Shown: positions 11,431-23,300 of the stretch, in pieces
Position numbering within the stretch: the first letter of the stretch is position 1
Layout: every line of letters begins with the position of its first letter
NCBI RefSeq assembly: GCF_003473485.1
Contig: NC_053045.1
Coordinates: 35,438,494-35,502,493 of the forward strand
From: Medicago truncatula
Lineage: Eukaryota > Streptophyta > Magnoliopsida > Fabales > Fabaceae
Reading direction: 5' to 3'
DNA length: 64,000 nt
Notes under the pieces: model-generated
What the model saw: the letters and a program-made list of their open reading frames with translations, nothing else
Databases searched by the model: none
What the model was told of the DNA's origin: nothing
Made by a program: the position numbers and the translations under genes

Positions 11431-12231
11431 TTTATGTGCTTATTAGGTAAAAGAAGAACAGAGCAAAGATATAAATATATTAAGAAGGATTTAACTAGCA
11501 CTTGAGGTTGCCAATGACTAATGTTGTTTCTGAAGGAAATAGCAAGTATATTTATAGTTATTGAGGTTCTCTGAAAATCCAATTCCAAGCTAAATTATTA
11601 TTTGAAATTGTTAACGATTAAATAGCATAAGATAATATAGCATTTGGTGTTGTCTTAAGATTGTACCCCACCTTCTCAAAAAATGGGAAATACAAAGCAT
11701 CTACTTGCAACCAATTGAGACTTTCTCAAGTGCAGAGCAGCTTCATATCTGTTCATGCATTAATTACTATTTCATAACTGTGAAAACATGCTAAGACATG
11801 TTTTATTTCATTATGATAGTGTTGATGTCAACATAAACCACTCTACATGTTTGTGGTTATACTTTCAAGTTCATTAACTCTATGCTGGCCTCTGCTCAAC
11901 AAGGTGGGACTTGCATTATCTATCTACCACAAGATTTGATGTTGATCCTTGAGAAAGTCCTCTAAATTCTAAAGACAACACCATGTGATGTTTCATATGC
12001 TCTTGTCTGAACATGACTCAAATATTATGGCCCTCATTCACTGATCATTATAGTTGCCGATGGTTTGCTAAGTATCCTTTCATCTATATATATTCATGGC
12101 TGCAAGCCTTTAGCATCAACACAAATCATTCACATTCCAACTCCCATTTGAAGTTCAAAAACTAGTCTTTTCTATATACAAGTCTGTCTATTTTAGACCA
12201 ATCTTTTCTTTTTAACACATACAATACAACA
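11431..12231. promoter_or_regulatory. Divergent SAUR promoter region 3
   Basis: Leftward TATAAATATA at 11,547-11,556 for the remnant. Rightward ACCATGTGAT, CATATG at 11,994-11,999, TGTCTG, and TATATATA at 12,085-12,092 for the SAUR at 12,232. Nearly the same sequence as region 1. Confidence 0.65.
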
Positions 12232-12489
12232 ATGGGTTTTCGTTTACCAAGTATCATCAAAAGGGCATCATCTTCAAAATCTGTGGGTGTTCCAAAGGGA
12301 TATCTAGCTGTGTACGTAGGAGAGGAGATGAAGAGATTTGTGATCCCTATATCATATTTGAAGCAAAAATCATTCCAAGAATTGCTGAGCCAAAGTGAGG
12401 AACAATTTGAATATGATCATCCAATGGGTGGTCTCACCATTCCTTGCGGAGAAGACGTTTTCTTAGACATCACTTCTCGCTTGAATTGA
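12232..12489 (+). CDS. SAUR-family protein, type A
   Basis: 85 residues, full domain. Same subtype as 5162 and 54,983 ([15 protein letters not shown]), but GEEMKRF and [14 protein letters not shown] at the end. Its upstream partner is the second Copia-joined SAUR remnant, so it is functionally unpaired. A DST-like element (GACTGACATAGATAT, then GTA) lies at about 12,500-12,531. Confidence 0.95.
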   Translation: MGFRLPSIIKRASSSKSVGVPKGYLAVYVGEEMKRFVIPISYLKQKSFQELLSQSEEQFEYDHPMGGLTIPCGEDVFLDITSRLN

Positions 12490-13947
12490 AGATATCAAAA
12501 GACTGACATAGATATTTGACCAATTTTTGTAGCACTTTAGTTTCTAACCTTCAAAAGATTTTCACTTTTGTTGTTATCATACTTGGATGTAAAACGTTCA
12601 TCTGAATGAGAAATTTTTGAACACTATTACATTATTTCTCTATTCCTTCCCCTTAATTATAAATATGAAAATCGATTGCTAAATGTTCAATTTATTATCT
12701 CTCTGATAAAATGAAAAATTCATTTACTTCATATATAAAATTGAATTGCCCCTGTTAGAAAAATAAAGAAATAAGAAACTGATATAATTTAGTGGTCATA
12801 AATTAAGTATATATTGTTAAAAGAATCTTCAAGAATAACACTGAATATAACTATATTGATTTATTTGTAGTTTTATTTTGAGTCATAGATCCTGTTGTTG
12901 TTTTGCAAACAAAAATGGTTTATTTGCATTTAGTTGGTGGCCAAGTTGATCTTAGGCATGGATGTCACCTACAATTTTAGACAGTTGCCAATTATCTAGT
13001 TTTTCTAATTATTTTGAAGGAGAAAATTTAAAAAACTCCTAACTTATACTATGTTTTTATATCAAATTGATATTTGTTGAGTATATATTATCGACCAGTA
13101 AAAAAAACGTACATATTATCTATAACAGATTCCTGTTCCCTACAGAAATATACAACTGAAACAACACAATACTGCGATTTTTTGTTTTGAGGAAACTAGA
13201 AGAGTTAAAGACTTAAGACCTAAGATCTAGCAGGGAAATTTGAAATTTGAATCAATTTCTACCCCTGGATTTGAAATAATTATTTAGCTTGTGAATTTGA
13301 AGAATGTAACCAAATTAAGTGAGAGAGCTTATGAATAAAATTGAAGTAGGTGCTAATTTGTACTTAGCAGATAAGGCAATAGTTATGATAATCATATCCA
13401 AATTTTTTCTTTTTTTGAATATATGTGAAATATTTAACCAAACACCTCTTAATATATAATCATCAATGGAAGAAAAGACATTTTTTGAAGACAAAGACCA
13501 AACCTAATTAATTTCGTTAAATTATCAATGGTTAATGATTTATTGCAAGAATTCTACTAATTTACCTGGAATTAGCAAAACAGGTATTGTTGCATAGAAA
13601 GGGTTAACAGGATTTTACAGAAATAAAAATAACAGATTGTCTTTTTTCAACTATAGCTTGAGGTATGCTTTATTTTTTAAATCAGCAAAATTATTTATTC
13701 TTCATATGCAGGCTTATATTTAAATAACTAACTGTAGCTAGTGAAAGTTAACTGATAAAGTAAATGAACTCGATCATTAAACATTAAAGAAGAGGACATA
13801 TATTTTTGAATTTGACATTCTTACGGTAAAATTTGTCCATTTCTCATGAAAAGAGTCATATATTTACAACTTCACAAGTCAAATAAATTCCTATTTGAAA
13901 AATGTCTCAACTAATCTAGTGTATGTCAGTATGTTACAATATAAGAT
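12490..13947. other. Intergenic, convergent SAUR 3' flanks
   Basis: No gene seen. Left part repeats the flank after the SAUR at 5162; right part repeats the type B downstream flank before 6696. Same arrangement as 5420-6695, as expected for a duplicated block. Confidence 0.6.
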
Positions 13948-14226
13948 TCATAGCCCATTCAAGCAAGAAGTTATATGTTGGAAGACATCTTCGGAGCAAG
14001 GAATGGTGAGGCCACCCATGGGATGATCATATCCAAACTCTTCCTCGGCTTGACTCAACAAGTCTTGAAATGAAGGTTGATTCAAGTATGATACAGGAAC
14101 TACAAACCGCGCCAATTTCTCTCCAACATACACGGCAACATAGCCCTTTTTCACTTCTACTGATTTTGATGTTGTTTGTCTAGCTGTTACCGATCCTCTT
14201 AGAATAGAGTTTAAACGGAAACCCAT
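13948..14226 (-). CDS. SAUR-family protein, type B
   Basis: 92 residues. [27 protein letters not shown]-type N-terminal half, [33 protein letters not shown] end. Very close to the SAUR at 42,246 (differences near residues 6, 10 and 31). Divergent partner of 15,027. TATA box at 14,328-14,337. Confidence 0.95.
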   Translation of the reverse strand: MGFRLNSILRGSVTARQTTSKSVEVKKGYVAVYVGEKLARFVVPVSYLNQPSFQDLLSQAEEEFGYDHPMGGLTIPCSEDVFQHITSCLNGL

Positions 14227-15026
14227 TTTTTGTTATTGTTTGAGAGAAAAACAAATAAAAAATCTCAAATGTAACTAAATATTTGATGATGCCAATCAGT
14301 TGTGCTGTTTATGAAGGAGAGAGGAAGTGTATTTATAGATTTTGAAGTTCTCTCAAAACCAAATTTCAAGAGAAACTATTATTGAAGGGTTTGATGGATA
14401 GAGAGCACAGGGATAAGGTAGCATGGGGTGTTGTCTTAGAGTGTACCCTACCTTTCCTAAACAATGTCCAATACAAAGCTTCCACTTGCTAAAAAATAAG
14501 ATGTGATCAAGTATAGCCTCATATTTGTTCATGATTTAATTAGCGTCAATAATTTTGTAAGCATGCTTCAGACATGTTTTCTTCATTATGATAATGCCGA
14601 TGTGAAGCTGGTATGTGACTCTAAGGACATGGATAACAATAGATCAACATAAACCATTCTACATGTCTGTGGTTGTACTTTCAAGTCTATCAATTATATG
14701 ATGCTTCTGCTCAAGAATTATGCATTATCTATCTACTACACCATTTGAAGTATATCCATTCATTTCGAGACAACACCATGTGATCTTTCATATGCTCTTG
14801 TCTGGCCATGGCTAAATTCTAATGGTCCTCCTTAATTGATCATTGTAGTTGCCGACTGTTTGTTAAATATCCTTTCATCTATATATATTATTGACTGCAA
14901 AAGCATTTAGCACCAACAAAAAATAATTCACATCCCAAGGCATTTGAAATTCAGAAACTTGAGTCTTCTATATACAACTGTTTCTTTTTTAGATCAATAT
15001 CTTCTTTTCAACACATACATACAACA
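14227..15026. promoter_or_regulatory. Divergent SAUR promoter region 4
   Basis: Leftward TATAAATACA at 14,328-14,337. Rightward CATATG at 14,789-14,794 preceded by ACCATGTGAT, with a TATA run at 14,880-14,888. Both partner genes are intact. Confidence 0.7.
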
Positions 15027-15284
15027 ATGGGTTTCCGTTTACCTAGTATCATCAAAAGGACATCATCTTCAAAAACCGTGGACGTTCCAAAGGGATATCT
15101 AGCAGTGTATGTTGGTGAGAAAATGAAGCGGTTTGTGATTCCTGTATCATACTTGAACCAAACCTCATTCCAAGAACTGCTGAGCCAAAGTGAGGAACAA
15201 TTTGAATATGATCATCCAATGGGTGGTCTAACTATTCCTTGCAGAGAAGACATTTTCTTGGATATTACCTCTCACTTAAATTGA
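15027..15284 (+). CDS. SAUR-family protein, type A
   Basis: 85 residues: [60 protein letters not shown]. It combines the KR N-terminus of the 5162 subtype with the YLNQTS and SHLN features of the 18,238 subtype. DST-like block at 15,308-15,341. A decayed tRNA-Ser copy follows about 450 bp downstream. Confidence 0.95.
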   Translation: MGFRLPSIIKRTSSSKTVDVPKGYLAVYVGEKMKRFVIPVSYLNQTSFQELLSQSEEQFEYDHPMGGLTIPCREDIFLDITSHLN

Positions 15285-15544
15285 ATTAGCTCTTTGAAGA
15301 TATCATAGGACTGACGTAGATATTTTACTCATTTTTTTGTAGATGTTGTTATCATACTTGTTGTAAAAATGTTCATCTCAATGAGAAATTTATTTGCATT
15401 ATTTTCTCTATATTTCTCGATATATAAATCTGTAAATCAAAACATCTTTAAACGATATATTGGAAGATTCAGTTATTTAAATATAAAACCAACCCCCCCT
15501 TTTACAAAAAGAAAATTAAAGTTAAAAGTAACTATCATGATTTA

Positions 15545-15727
15545 ACAATTATTGGATAATTATTTATATAACCAAAAAAAATGTTGGATATTAATTTATA
15601 TAACAAAAAAAAAATTGGACAATAATATATATAACAAGAAAAAAAATTAAAATTAAAGTTAAAAGTAACTCTGCAGAGAAGCCCATAGTTATTCGATAAT
15701 AATTTATATAACAAAAAAAAATTGTTA
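15545..15727. repeat. Imperfect AT-rich tandem repeat
   Basis: Four to five imperfect units built on ATTGGATAAT...TTTATATAAC followed by a run of A. Found only after this type A gene, so it expanded after the duplications. Confidence 0.6.
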
Positions 15728-15735
15728 AACAACAA

Positions 15736-15817
15736 GTCGCTTTGGCCGAGTGGGTAAGGCGTGTGCCTGCTAATTACATGGGGTTTCCCCGCAAGATTTC
15801 GAATCTCTCAGGTGACG
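15736..15817 (+). tRNA. tRNA-Ser(GCU), probably a decayed copy
   Basis: 82 nt with tRNA-Ser form and anticodon GCT. Acceptor GTCGCTT pairs with AGGTGAC only with G-T wobbles. The anticodon stem has a mismatch (TTACA instead of GTACA), the T arm is mismatched (CAAGATTTCGAATCTCTC) and the D loop reads GTGGGTAAG. The paralogues at 18,819, 26,285 and 43,611 lack these faults, so I judge this one a pseudogene. Confidence 0.7.
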
Positions 15818-17251
15818 GATTTTTATTTTTTTCATAACAAAATTGATAGGAATTTTTTTTAATTATCTAGTCTTCTATATGTGGATTTTAATAATGACAT
15901 TAATTTTTCTAGTATCAGAGAAATAAATGTAATACATGAACTCGATCGAATAATCTGACAGAGTGAATAACTTAGTTGCTTCATGTTAAAAATAAATAGA
16001 AAAACTTGAATTTATTAAATACAAGTTTCATCTATCTCTTGGTATATATTTTTTTCCGTCGGGAATACAAATCAAGAAAATCAATCCTATATAGTATGTG
16101 CGGGAAGAAACTAAATGAATCATAACAGGGGAGAGACAGAGCATTGTGATTCAAAGAAAAATAATTTATATAGTATGAGAGACAGAGCGTTGTGATTCAA
16201 AGAAACTAAGCGAATCATAACAGGGGAGAAACTTACTTTTATGTGAATGTGTTGTGATTTATGTAGTCTGAATTGATGCACTTGGTTCTTGAAGTTCAGG
16301 CTTCCAACTGCTTCTATTTGACTACCTCTATTAACATTGATGTGATAATTAAGTTTTATAGGCTTTGAGTTTCTTATATATTATGTTAGTGTTTCTTTTG
16401 CTACTTCATTTTTGATGTTCAAATTAACAATACAAATGTACAATTGAGTCAAAACTACTATTGTATAGATCTAACCGAGTTCATTTGCTATTTTTCTGTT
16501 TCGGAATGTGTGGAAAAAAACTAGTAGTGAAAAACTTTCATAAGTCCTACCAGCCAGTCAGTTTGAATCTACTTCTAATTACTGAAAGGATTTGGAATTT
16601 TTCTAAAGTTTAAAGGTGTCTACCAATAAACTGTCTGACGGAGCTTCGAGAAAAAATTGAAGTCTAGGTGCTAATTTCTATTTAGGCGATAAGATTAGTT
16701 AAAATAATCATGTTCAACTTTAAGTTTTTGAGTATTTGTAAAAAATTTAACCAAACAAGCTCTTATTATAGAATAAATAGGCGCAAAGCCGATTTCGGAG
16801 GACAGGCCAAGCCATGTTTATTTAGCTAAATCATCAATAGTTATTGATTTAGTCCAAGAATTTTAGCTAGCTGGCTGGAATTAGCAAAACTGGTTTAGTT
16901 AATCTGGATTCTAACAGTGACATTAATTTTTCTAGCATAGGAGAAATAAAAGTAACGGATCATATCATTTGAAAAGACATAAACATAAAAGAATAAACTA
17001 TAGCTTGTGATAGGCATTAATTTTTAAATAAGCATGAAAAGTGAAGTTATAACTGATAAAATAACTGAGCTCACTGTCAATAAATAAGGAAAAAGAGGAC
17101 AGTATATTTTTGAATTTGATATTCAGATGGTAATATTTCTCCATTTCTCATGAAAAGTGTCATAAATTTACAACTTCACAAGTCGAATAAATGCCTATTT
17201 GAAAAATGTCTCAGCTAATCTAGCGTATATCAGTATGTTACAGTGTAAGAA

Positions 17252-17530
17252 TCATAGCCCATTCAAGCAAGAAGTTATATGTTGGAACACATCTTCGGAG
17301 CAAGGAATGGTGAGGCCACCCATGGGATGATCATATCCAAATTCTTCTTCCGCTTGATGTAGCAATTCTTGAAACAATGGTTGGTTCAAGTATGATATTG
17401 GGACAACAAACCGCTTCTGTTTCTCTCCAACATACACTGCAACATAGCCCTTTGGAACTTCTGCTGATTTTAGAGCTGCTTGGCTAGCTGTGAATGATGC
17501 CCGTCGAATAACATTTAAACGGAAACCCAT
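17252..17530 (-). CDS. SAUR-family protein, type B
   Basis: 92 residues: [66 protein letters not shown]. The upstream 480 bp and most of the coding region are almost identical to the SAUR at 24,318, but the last part ([16 protein letters not shown]) and the 3' flank match the SAUR at 13,948. It thus looks like a recombinant or converted gene. An in-frame upstream start at 17,567-17,569 lies in the leader and is not favoured. TATA at 17,656-17,665. Confidence 0.95.
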   Translation of the reverse strand: MGFRLNVIRRASFTASQAALKSAEVPKGYVAVYVGEKQKRFVVPISYLNQPLFQELLHQAEEEFGYDHPMGGLTIPCSEDVFQHITSCLNGL

Positions 17531-18237
17531 TTTTGGTGATTGTTTGAGAGAGAAGAACAAACTCAACAAAGTAAATATCTCAAAAAATTTAGAAGAATGT
17601 AACTAATACTTGAGGATGTCAACGACTTGTGTTGTGTTTGAAGCCAATTTGTAAGTATATTTATAGTTACTGAGATTCTTTGCAAACCTAATTCCAAGCT
17701 AAATTATTTCTTGAAAGAGTTAAAGGATAAGATGATATACCATGTGGTGTTGTCTAAACATTGTACCACCACCCTTTCAAGTTCAACCTCATATTTTATC
17801 ATCTATTAACTATCACTTCATAATTGTGTAAACATGTTTCAGACATGTTTTCTTCATTATCATGGTGCTGATGTCCAGCTAGTATCGACTAACGAATAGA
17901 TAGACTAATCTGCATTATTTGAAGGGGGTGCATTATCTACCATGAAATTAATTTGATGTTGACCCATGTGTAAGTCCTCCAAAACAATACCATGTGATCA
18001 TTCATATGGACTTGTCTCCCATAGTTCTCATGACTTGCATCCATCTCATGGCTCTCCTTCAAGTTGCCGACTATTTGTTACATATCCTTTCATCGTCTAT
18101 ATATACGATCATTTAGGACCAATACAAAACCATTCACAACCAAAACCATTTGAAAGTCAGAAACTTGAGCCTTCTGTTTACAAACAATTCTCCTTTTTAG
18201 AATAAGCTTCTGATCTTTTCAACACATACATACAACA
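17531..18237. promoter_or_regulatory. Divergent SAUR promoter region 5
   Basis: Leftward TATAAATATA at 17,656-17,665. Rightward CATATG at 18,003-18,008 and a perfect TGTCTC auxin-response core at 18,013-18,018, ten bases apart, then TATATATA at 18,098-18,105. TGTCTC is the classical binding core of ARF factors. Confidence 0.72.
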
Positions 18238-18498
18238 ATGGGTTTTCGTTTACCAAGTATCATCAGATCAAGGGCATCATCTTCAAAAGGTTTGGACGTG
18301 CCAAAAGGCTATCTAGCAGTATACGTAGGAGAGAAAATGAAGCGTTTTGTGATTCCTGTATCATACTTGAACCAAACATCATTCCAAAAGTTGTTGAACC
18401 AAGCTGAGGAACAATTTGAATATGATCATCCAATGGGTGGTCTCACCATTCCTTGCAGAGAAGACATTTTCTTAGATATTAATTCTCACTTGAATTGA
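18238..18498 (+). CDS. SAUR-family protein, type A
   Basis: 86 residues, full domain. [26 protein letters not shown] (Lys where most have Glu), LDINSHLN (Asn where most have Thr). Closest to 44,076. DST-like element at 18,522-18,554. A well-formed tRNA-Ser gene follows at 18,819. Confidence 0.95.
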   Translation: MGFRLPSIIRSRASSSKGLDVPKGYLAVYVGEKMKRFVIPVSYLNQTSFQKLLNQAEEQFEYDHPMGGLTIPCREDIFLDINSHLN

Positions 18499-18818
18499 AT
18501 TACCTTTTTGAAGATATCATAGGACTGACGTAGTTATTTGATCCATTTTTTGTAGTAGTTTAGTTTCTCACGTTCAAAATATTTAATCTTTTGTTGTTAT
18601 CATACTTGGTTGTAAAAATGTTCATCTCAATGAGAAATTTATTAACATTATTTTCTCTATATTTCTTCATAATAATGAAAGATTAAGTTATTCAAATATA
18701 AAATCAATCCTCCATTTTGCAAGAAAAAAAAATAAAGTTAAAAGTAACTATCATGATTAATGATCATAGATTGTATATATTGCAAAAAAAAATCTGCAGA
18801 GAAGCATTTAAGTAACAA

Positions 18819-18900
18819 GTTGCTTTGGCCGAGTGGTTAAGGCGTGTGCCTGCTAAGTACATGGGGTTTCCCCGTGAGAGTTCGAATCTCTCAGGCAACG
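18819..18900 (+). tRNA. tRNA-Ser(GCU)
   Basis: 82 nt. Acceptor stem GTTGCTT with AGGCAAC, anticodon stem TGTGC/GTACA, loop CTGCTAA giving anticodon GCT (reads AGC and AGU), variable arm TGGGGTTTCCCCG, T arm GAGAGTTCGAATCTCTC. A T run that could end Pol III transcription follows. The third acceptor pair is T-A here and C-G in the copy at 26,285, a paired change. CCA is not encoded, as normal for nuclear genes. Confidence 0.88.
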
Positions 18901-20401
18901 AATTGTTTTTTTTAATAACAACCATTGAGTTAAAAATAGTTAACTCTACATTTTTTGTTTCAAATAAAAAAATTATAATCAAATTCTTCAATGACAAAGT
19001 TGTTTTTCTTTTGCTTTGATATGACTAGTTACAGTTTTGCTCTCAAAAGAGAAAGACTAATTTCAATTTTGCTGTAAAAACAAAGTGCAAGTTCCATTTA
19101 TGAACATGGGACTCTCCACATCTTTTACCATCTCCTACTTTTTTTTTCTTTGTATAAATCGAGTATCTCAGCTGTCGAGTCTAATATAATCACATACAAC
19201 AAAAATCTCCTCAAAATTTTAATGTTGTTGCGTACACATAGTTCGAAGTCAAAACCTCAATATAGACAAGAAGAAAATTTTGATATCTTATCTAAGTAAT
19301 CATGGTATGTCATCCAATCACTCTTGAATTATAGTCTCGCACTTTACTTTTTCCTAACTCTAAAAGCTGCAGAACATCCCTATTTAATGTGTGCTAGTAA
19401 CTGAGCCATTCGACAAGGTTGCCACTGAAACATGACTCGTGCTACCAGAGATTGAATTTTTTCTATCTATGATCCATCATTGGATGATTTACTCAATTAT
19501 ATCAATATTAATATATAAACCTATCTTTTTGCATGAATCTGACACTTTAGAATTCATGTTTAAATTCTTATGGTATAATTATATCAATTTTTTCATGTTT
19601 AAATTCATGGATCATAGATAACTTAATGAATTTACTTGTAACGATCCATCTATATAGATCTTCATGTTTTTTATTTACTCCACTTTAATATATATTGACT
19701 TTTCATTATAGTATGACTTTTCAATGCAAAGTACAAAAAGGCACTACAAAGGAAAATAACTTTGAAAAGCATATGCAAAGGGCATTAAGAGTTTATAACA
19801 TATATTCATTGAACATTGGCCTAAAGCCTAAAAAAAGTTACAATCTTTGTCCATATTAAAAAACACATGACATGACGGTTATTGTATTTATGCAGCTTGT
19901 TTTTGGCAGACTGTTTTGTATGAATGTTCCGAGTTGTGAAGTGGTAAAAATCAATTTAGAACCACTGATGTGGACAGAAGGGGCAAAAATTGTCATGACC
20001 AGCCAGAAATCCATTTTGGTTTGTATCTCTCAAATACAAATTATGTAAAACTTCTTTTCCTTTAAACATTTTGATTAGATTTTAAGGACAGAAAAAAAAA
20101 ACATTGGATTAAAATGCATATATAATAATAAAAAATATTAATTCTACGATACTACATAGAGATTGGTACAGTGAGAATTAGTTATCATGGGTTCGATCCT
20201 CGGCGCTCGAAGTCTCTAACTCTATATCCTACCTACAAAAATCAGTTACCCTTGAAAACCTCACAAATCATCATATACCATCTCTCCTATATATATACTC
20301 AAACCATACCTCTTTTTTCATAACTCTTTGCCACTCACACTTACTTTACAACCAAAGCTCAAATTCAAATCTAAAAACAAAAAACAAAACAATTCAGAAG
20401 A
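18901..20401. other. Intergenic; duplicated segment and promoter of three-exon gene copy 3
   Basis: No gene seen. 19,080-19,480 recurs after the tRNA at 26,285 (near 26,480-26,560 and 27,290-27,580). 20,022-20,090 matches bases 1-60 of the window, the start of the three-exon gene block. 20,095-20,235 is an insertion absent from the other copies; it carries GGGTTCGATCC, a Pol III B-box-like motif. Confidence 0.55.
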
Positions 20402-21997
20402 ATGGGTGATTTACAGATTCAACAAGAATCCATGTTGATCCCTCACAAACAGAAACAATCCATGATTATTCCAACATCATCAATGCCTCATCATCACACT
20501 CACAACAACACTGTCAAACGCCGTTCACCATCATCATCATCTTATCACCAACCATCATCCAAGAAGCATTCTTTTGACGCAAGCAATCTCACCCGTAATG
20601 GCTTCTCTGCCATTACAATTCCTTTCAGTCTCCGCGGGAATGCTCTTAGCCGCTGTGTCTCTGATCCATGCACCTTTCCGGATCAATCCATGCCAGTAAA
20701 AGGGCCGTCAACTGCTTTGCAGCCTCTGCCTCCGATCAGCAGATGTATATCTGAAGTTATCGATCCTACTGAGGTTAAAGAAGCAGTAGCTCGTTATTTG
20801 AACTGTGCTGAAAAAACCACCCCTGAATCTGATTCAATGGTATGTGTTGAAACTTGTGTTTCTTGCTAAAAAAGTAATCTTTTTTTTAATTTGGAATAAT
20901 GGGTTTTGTTTGTTTTTTGTAGAGGCTTAAAAGGATGAAGGATCGGTTAAAAGAAATGAAGAAAGTGTGGGATGAAGTTATGGAAGTCGAGGAAGAAAAT
21001 GAAAAAGACCAAGAAGAAGAGCCCTCTCCTGATGCTGAAGATGAAAAAGAACAAGAACAAGAACAAGAAGAGCACTCTCTTGACTCTTTTGTTGCTGAAG
21101 ATGAAAAAGTCATATCTCAGGTACATATCTTGAATCTTTAACGGTGATTGTGTTTTCTATTGTAATCTTCAATGTATTTGGTTCTTTAATTGGTACTTAT
21201 AAGTTATGCTCATAAATTTATAAGTTTTTTCTTGTTTTTATGTATATCGTAGTCACACTTGTTTAATTACGTAGAATCCGGGGGTTATGGGAAGGTATTG
21301 AATTTGATCATAGTTGCATATGTGCAGCAATTTTAACAACTCAATTATATAGGATCTGGGATTTATGGGAAGGTGTTGAATGTTTCCTTGCTTGTTCACA
21401 TAAGTTGTCTTCTGTAGTTAAGAAATAGTCATATATGTTAATGCTAGTAAGTAGCAAAGTTGTCCATCACATATCATGGAAAGTAGTGATTTGTTCAAAT
21501 TCGGATATGCTGCTGTATTATAGCTGATATGTAACCACCTTTTGTTCCACTTAAAGGATCTGAGGGTTTGGCTAAGAAGCATAATAAATTGTTGATGTGA
21601 TCATAGTTGCACTTGTAATCATTGTTTTAAATTGCGATTGCAGTCGCACTTGTGGTCACGATGTGAACCTTTACATTGTGGTGAAATATGGACGATGTGA
21701 CTAAAATTGTGTTTGTGATGCCCTTGTATAGACCTCAAAATCCTCTAAAAAGCGGCTGCAATTGCGATGTAGTTATGGAGACAACAAGTTAAAACTATAT
21801 ACATGACTTTAAGATTAATAGTTTTTATGCTGAACAATTGATTTTTGTTTTTGTAGGATGAATTGGGAAATGATTATGAAGAAGCTGTTAGTGTGGAGTG
21901 GGTTGATAAGTGTTTAAGCCTTACTTTCAAGTGTCCATGTGGCAAGGGATATGAGGTTCTAATCTGTGCAAACAATTGTTACTACAAGTTGGTCTAG
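20402..21997 (+). CDS. Uncharacterised three-exon gene, copy 3
   Basis: Exons 20,402-20,839, 20,923-21,120 and 21,857-21,997, all phase 0, giving 258 codons before TAG. Exon 1 differs from copy 1 by few residues (MPHHHT, ITIPF). Exon 2 is 66 codons versus 88 in copy 1 because the acidic EQEQEEEPSPDAED-type repeat occurs once and is shortened. Exon 3 is unchanged. Intron 2 (21,121-21,856) is longer than in copy 1 and contains a small inverted-repeat element. Function unknown. Confidence 0.85.
21629..21768. repeat. Small inverted-repeat element in intron 2
   Basis: Begins AAATTGCGATTGCAGTCGC and ends GCGGCTGCAATTGCGATGT, imperfect inverted ends about 19 bp long, MITE-like. The same element lies in intron 2 of copy 4 (58,459-58,599) and is missing from copy 1. 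Confidence 0.5.
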
Positions 21998-22739
21998 AAG
22001 AATCAGTATGCTTATTTGTGACATGGATCACTTTTGTTTATATTCTGTTTTAGTTTGGAAAAAGCTTGTCTGTTTTCATTTGTAGTAGCATTTGATTGTC
22101 ACTAGAAGAACCAATCTATATTTGTAGATCCTTACATTTGTTTTGTAAATAAGTTGGTATGTACTATCTCAACATTCTTAGAATTAGGAACTGACCAGTT
22201 CATCGGCTGGTTTGACTCCGATTATCTTGCAGTCTGGTTTAACCGTTAAACTACGGATGAACCAAGATAGATTTGGCCGATTTTAATTTATAAAACTGGA
22301 TTAGCATTTATGTCAATAATGAAATTCTTATTCACAGATTTTGGGTTTGCGACGTTATTATTGACACAGCTTACTACCTTAGCAAATACAAAACCTAAAT
22401 TTACATGTGTCAACATAAAACCTCCGCAAAACATGCTATGATGAGCTGCTAAGAAACAAGAAAGACATGCCCTTAGCAACAGAAAAAACATGCTATATTG
22501 AATTGAATTCAATTCTTTGCTAAATGAATACTTCCTGCATATACAGAAGCAAGTAAGTCAGAAAAAAGAGAGACAAGCAAATAAGTCAGATCCCAAAATG
22601 CATTGACGACGTATCAACTCTCCATGTGACACGTCGTAAATATTCTAATGTAGCACCTCTAAGAAGACTCAAATTGTTCTAGGTGAACACATTTTTGCAT
22701 CCAATAGTATTCACTAATATTCATGTGTCATTTGAGTTA
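21998..22739. other. 3' flank of the three-exon gene, copy 3
   Basis: No gene seen. Same flank as after copies 1 and 2, continuing to the Copia fossil. Confidence 0.55.
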
Positions 22740-22965
22740 CGATATAATATAGACCGTACGATGATTTTTCTAACTTGTAAACAAGACCAGTATCACCCTG
22801 ACCAATGAAGCCAGGTGGCTGCTGCATATACATCGCCTCCAAGACTCCATGAAATAAGATATTTTTAATGTCAAGTTGACAAAGGTAAATGTATGATGGC
22901 AGCCACTGATATTCATGTGCCATCTGAATGAGGAAATATTCATTTTGATAATCAAAGGCTCCAAT
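22740..22965 (-). mobile_element. Copia LTR-retrotransposon fossil, RT fragment 3
   Basis: Minus-strand similarity to a central part of Copia reverse transcriptase (QLDIKN, then YMQQPPGFI, then LEKSSYGL). Short, without LTRs or other domains, broken and old. It occupies the same place in the block as fossils 1, 2 and 4 but does not reach a SAUR start. Confidence 0.7.
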
Positions 22966-23300
22966 GAAATAAATGTTCAGTACAGAATCTCTAGACGATC
23001 ATTGAATGAAAAATTAATTTCTCTTTTGAAAAGAAACTGTCCAATGTTAACATTTCACTACAAATGCAATCTAACAACATTTTAATTTCAGTCTGTTAAT
23101 GCCTAAAAAAGTTATAATTGTTTGGGTCATCTGATCTGCATGTTGCTCCAAATAATGCTTCAAAGGCATTATCCAAGTCGCATGAATAGCACACACTTGT
23201 TCTTTGAGTCATATTATTTTAGCCTTCGGATGACTAAGGTTAAGTTCAAGAATTTTGCATAGCTACTTATAATTAGCAAAACTGATTTTGTTAGAGAAAT
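22945..23300 (-). repeat. Three-copy intergenic repeat
   Basis: The inverse of sequence at 40,680-41,010 and 45,685-46,010, including TTAGGCATTAACAGA and TGATTCAAAGAACAAGTGTG. Downstream of SAUR genes in all three places. No coding capacity seen. Probably a duplicated SAUR flank or an unnamed element. Confidence 0.55.

Larger units (their letters stand above)
15285..17251. other. Intergenic with tandem AT repeats and decayed tRNA
   Basis: Besides the tRNA remnant and the AT-rich tandem tract listed separately, no gene is seen. 16,080-16,240 holds a short imperfect direct duplication (AACAGGGGAGA twice, with GACAGAGCRTTGTGATTCAAAG). The right end (from about 16,600) is type B downstream flank like 43,100-42,530 inverted. 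Confidence 0.55.
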
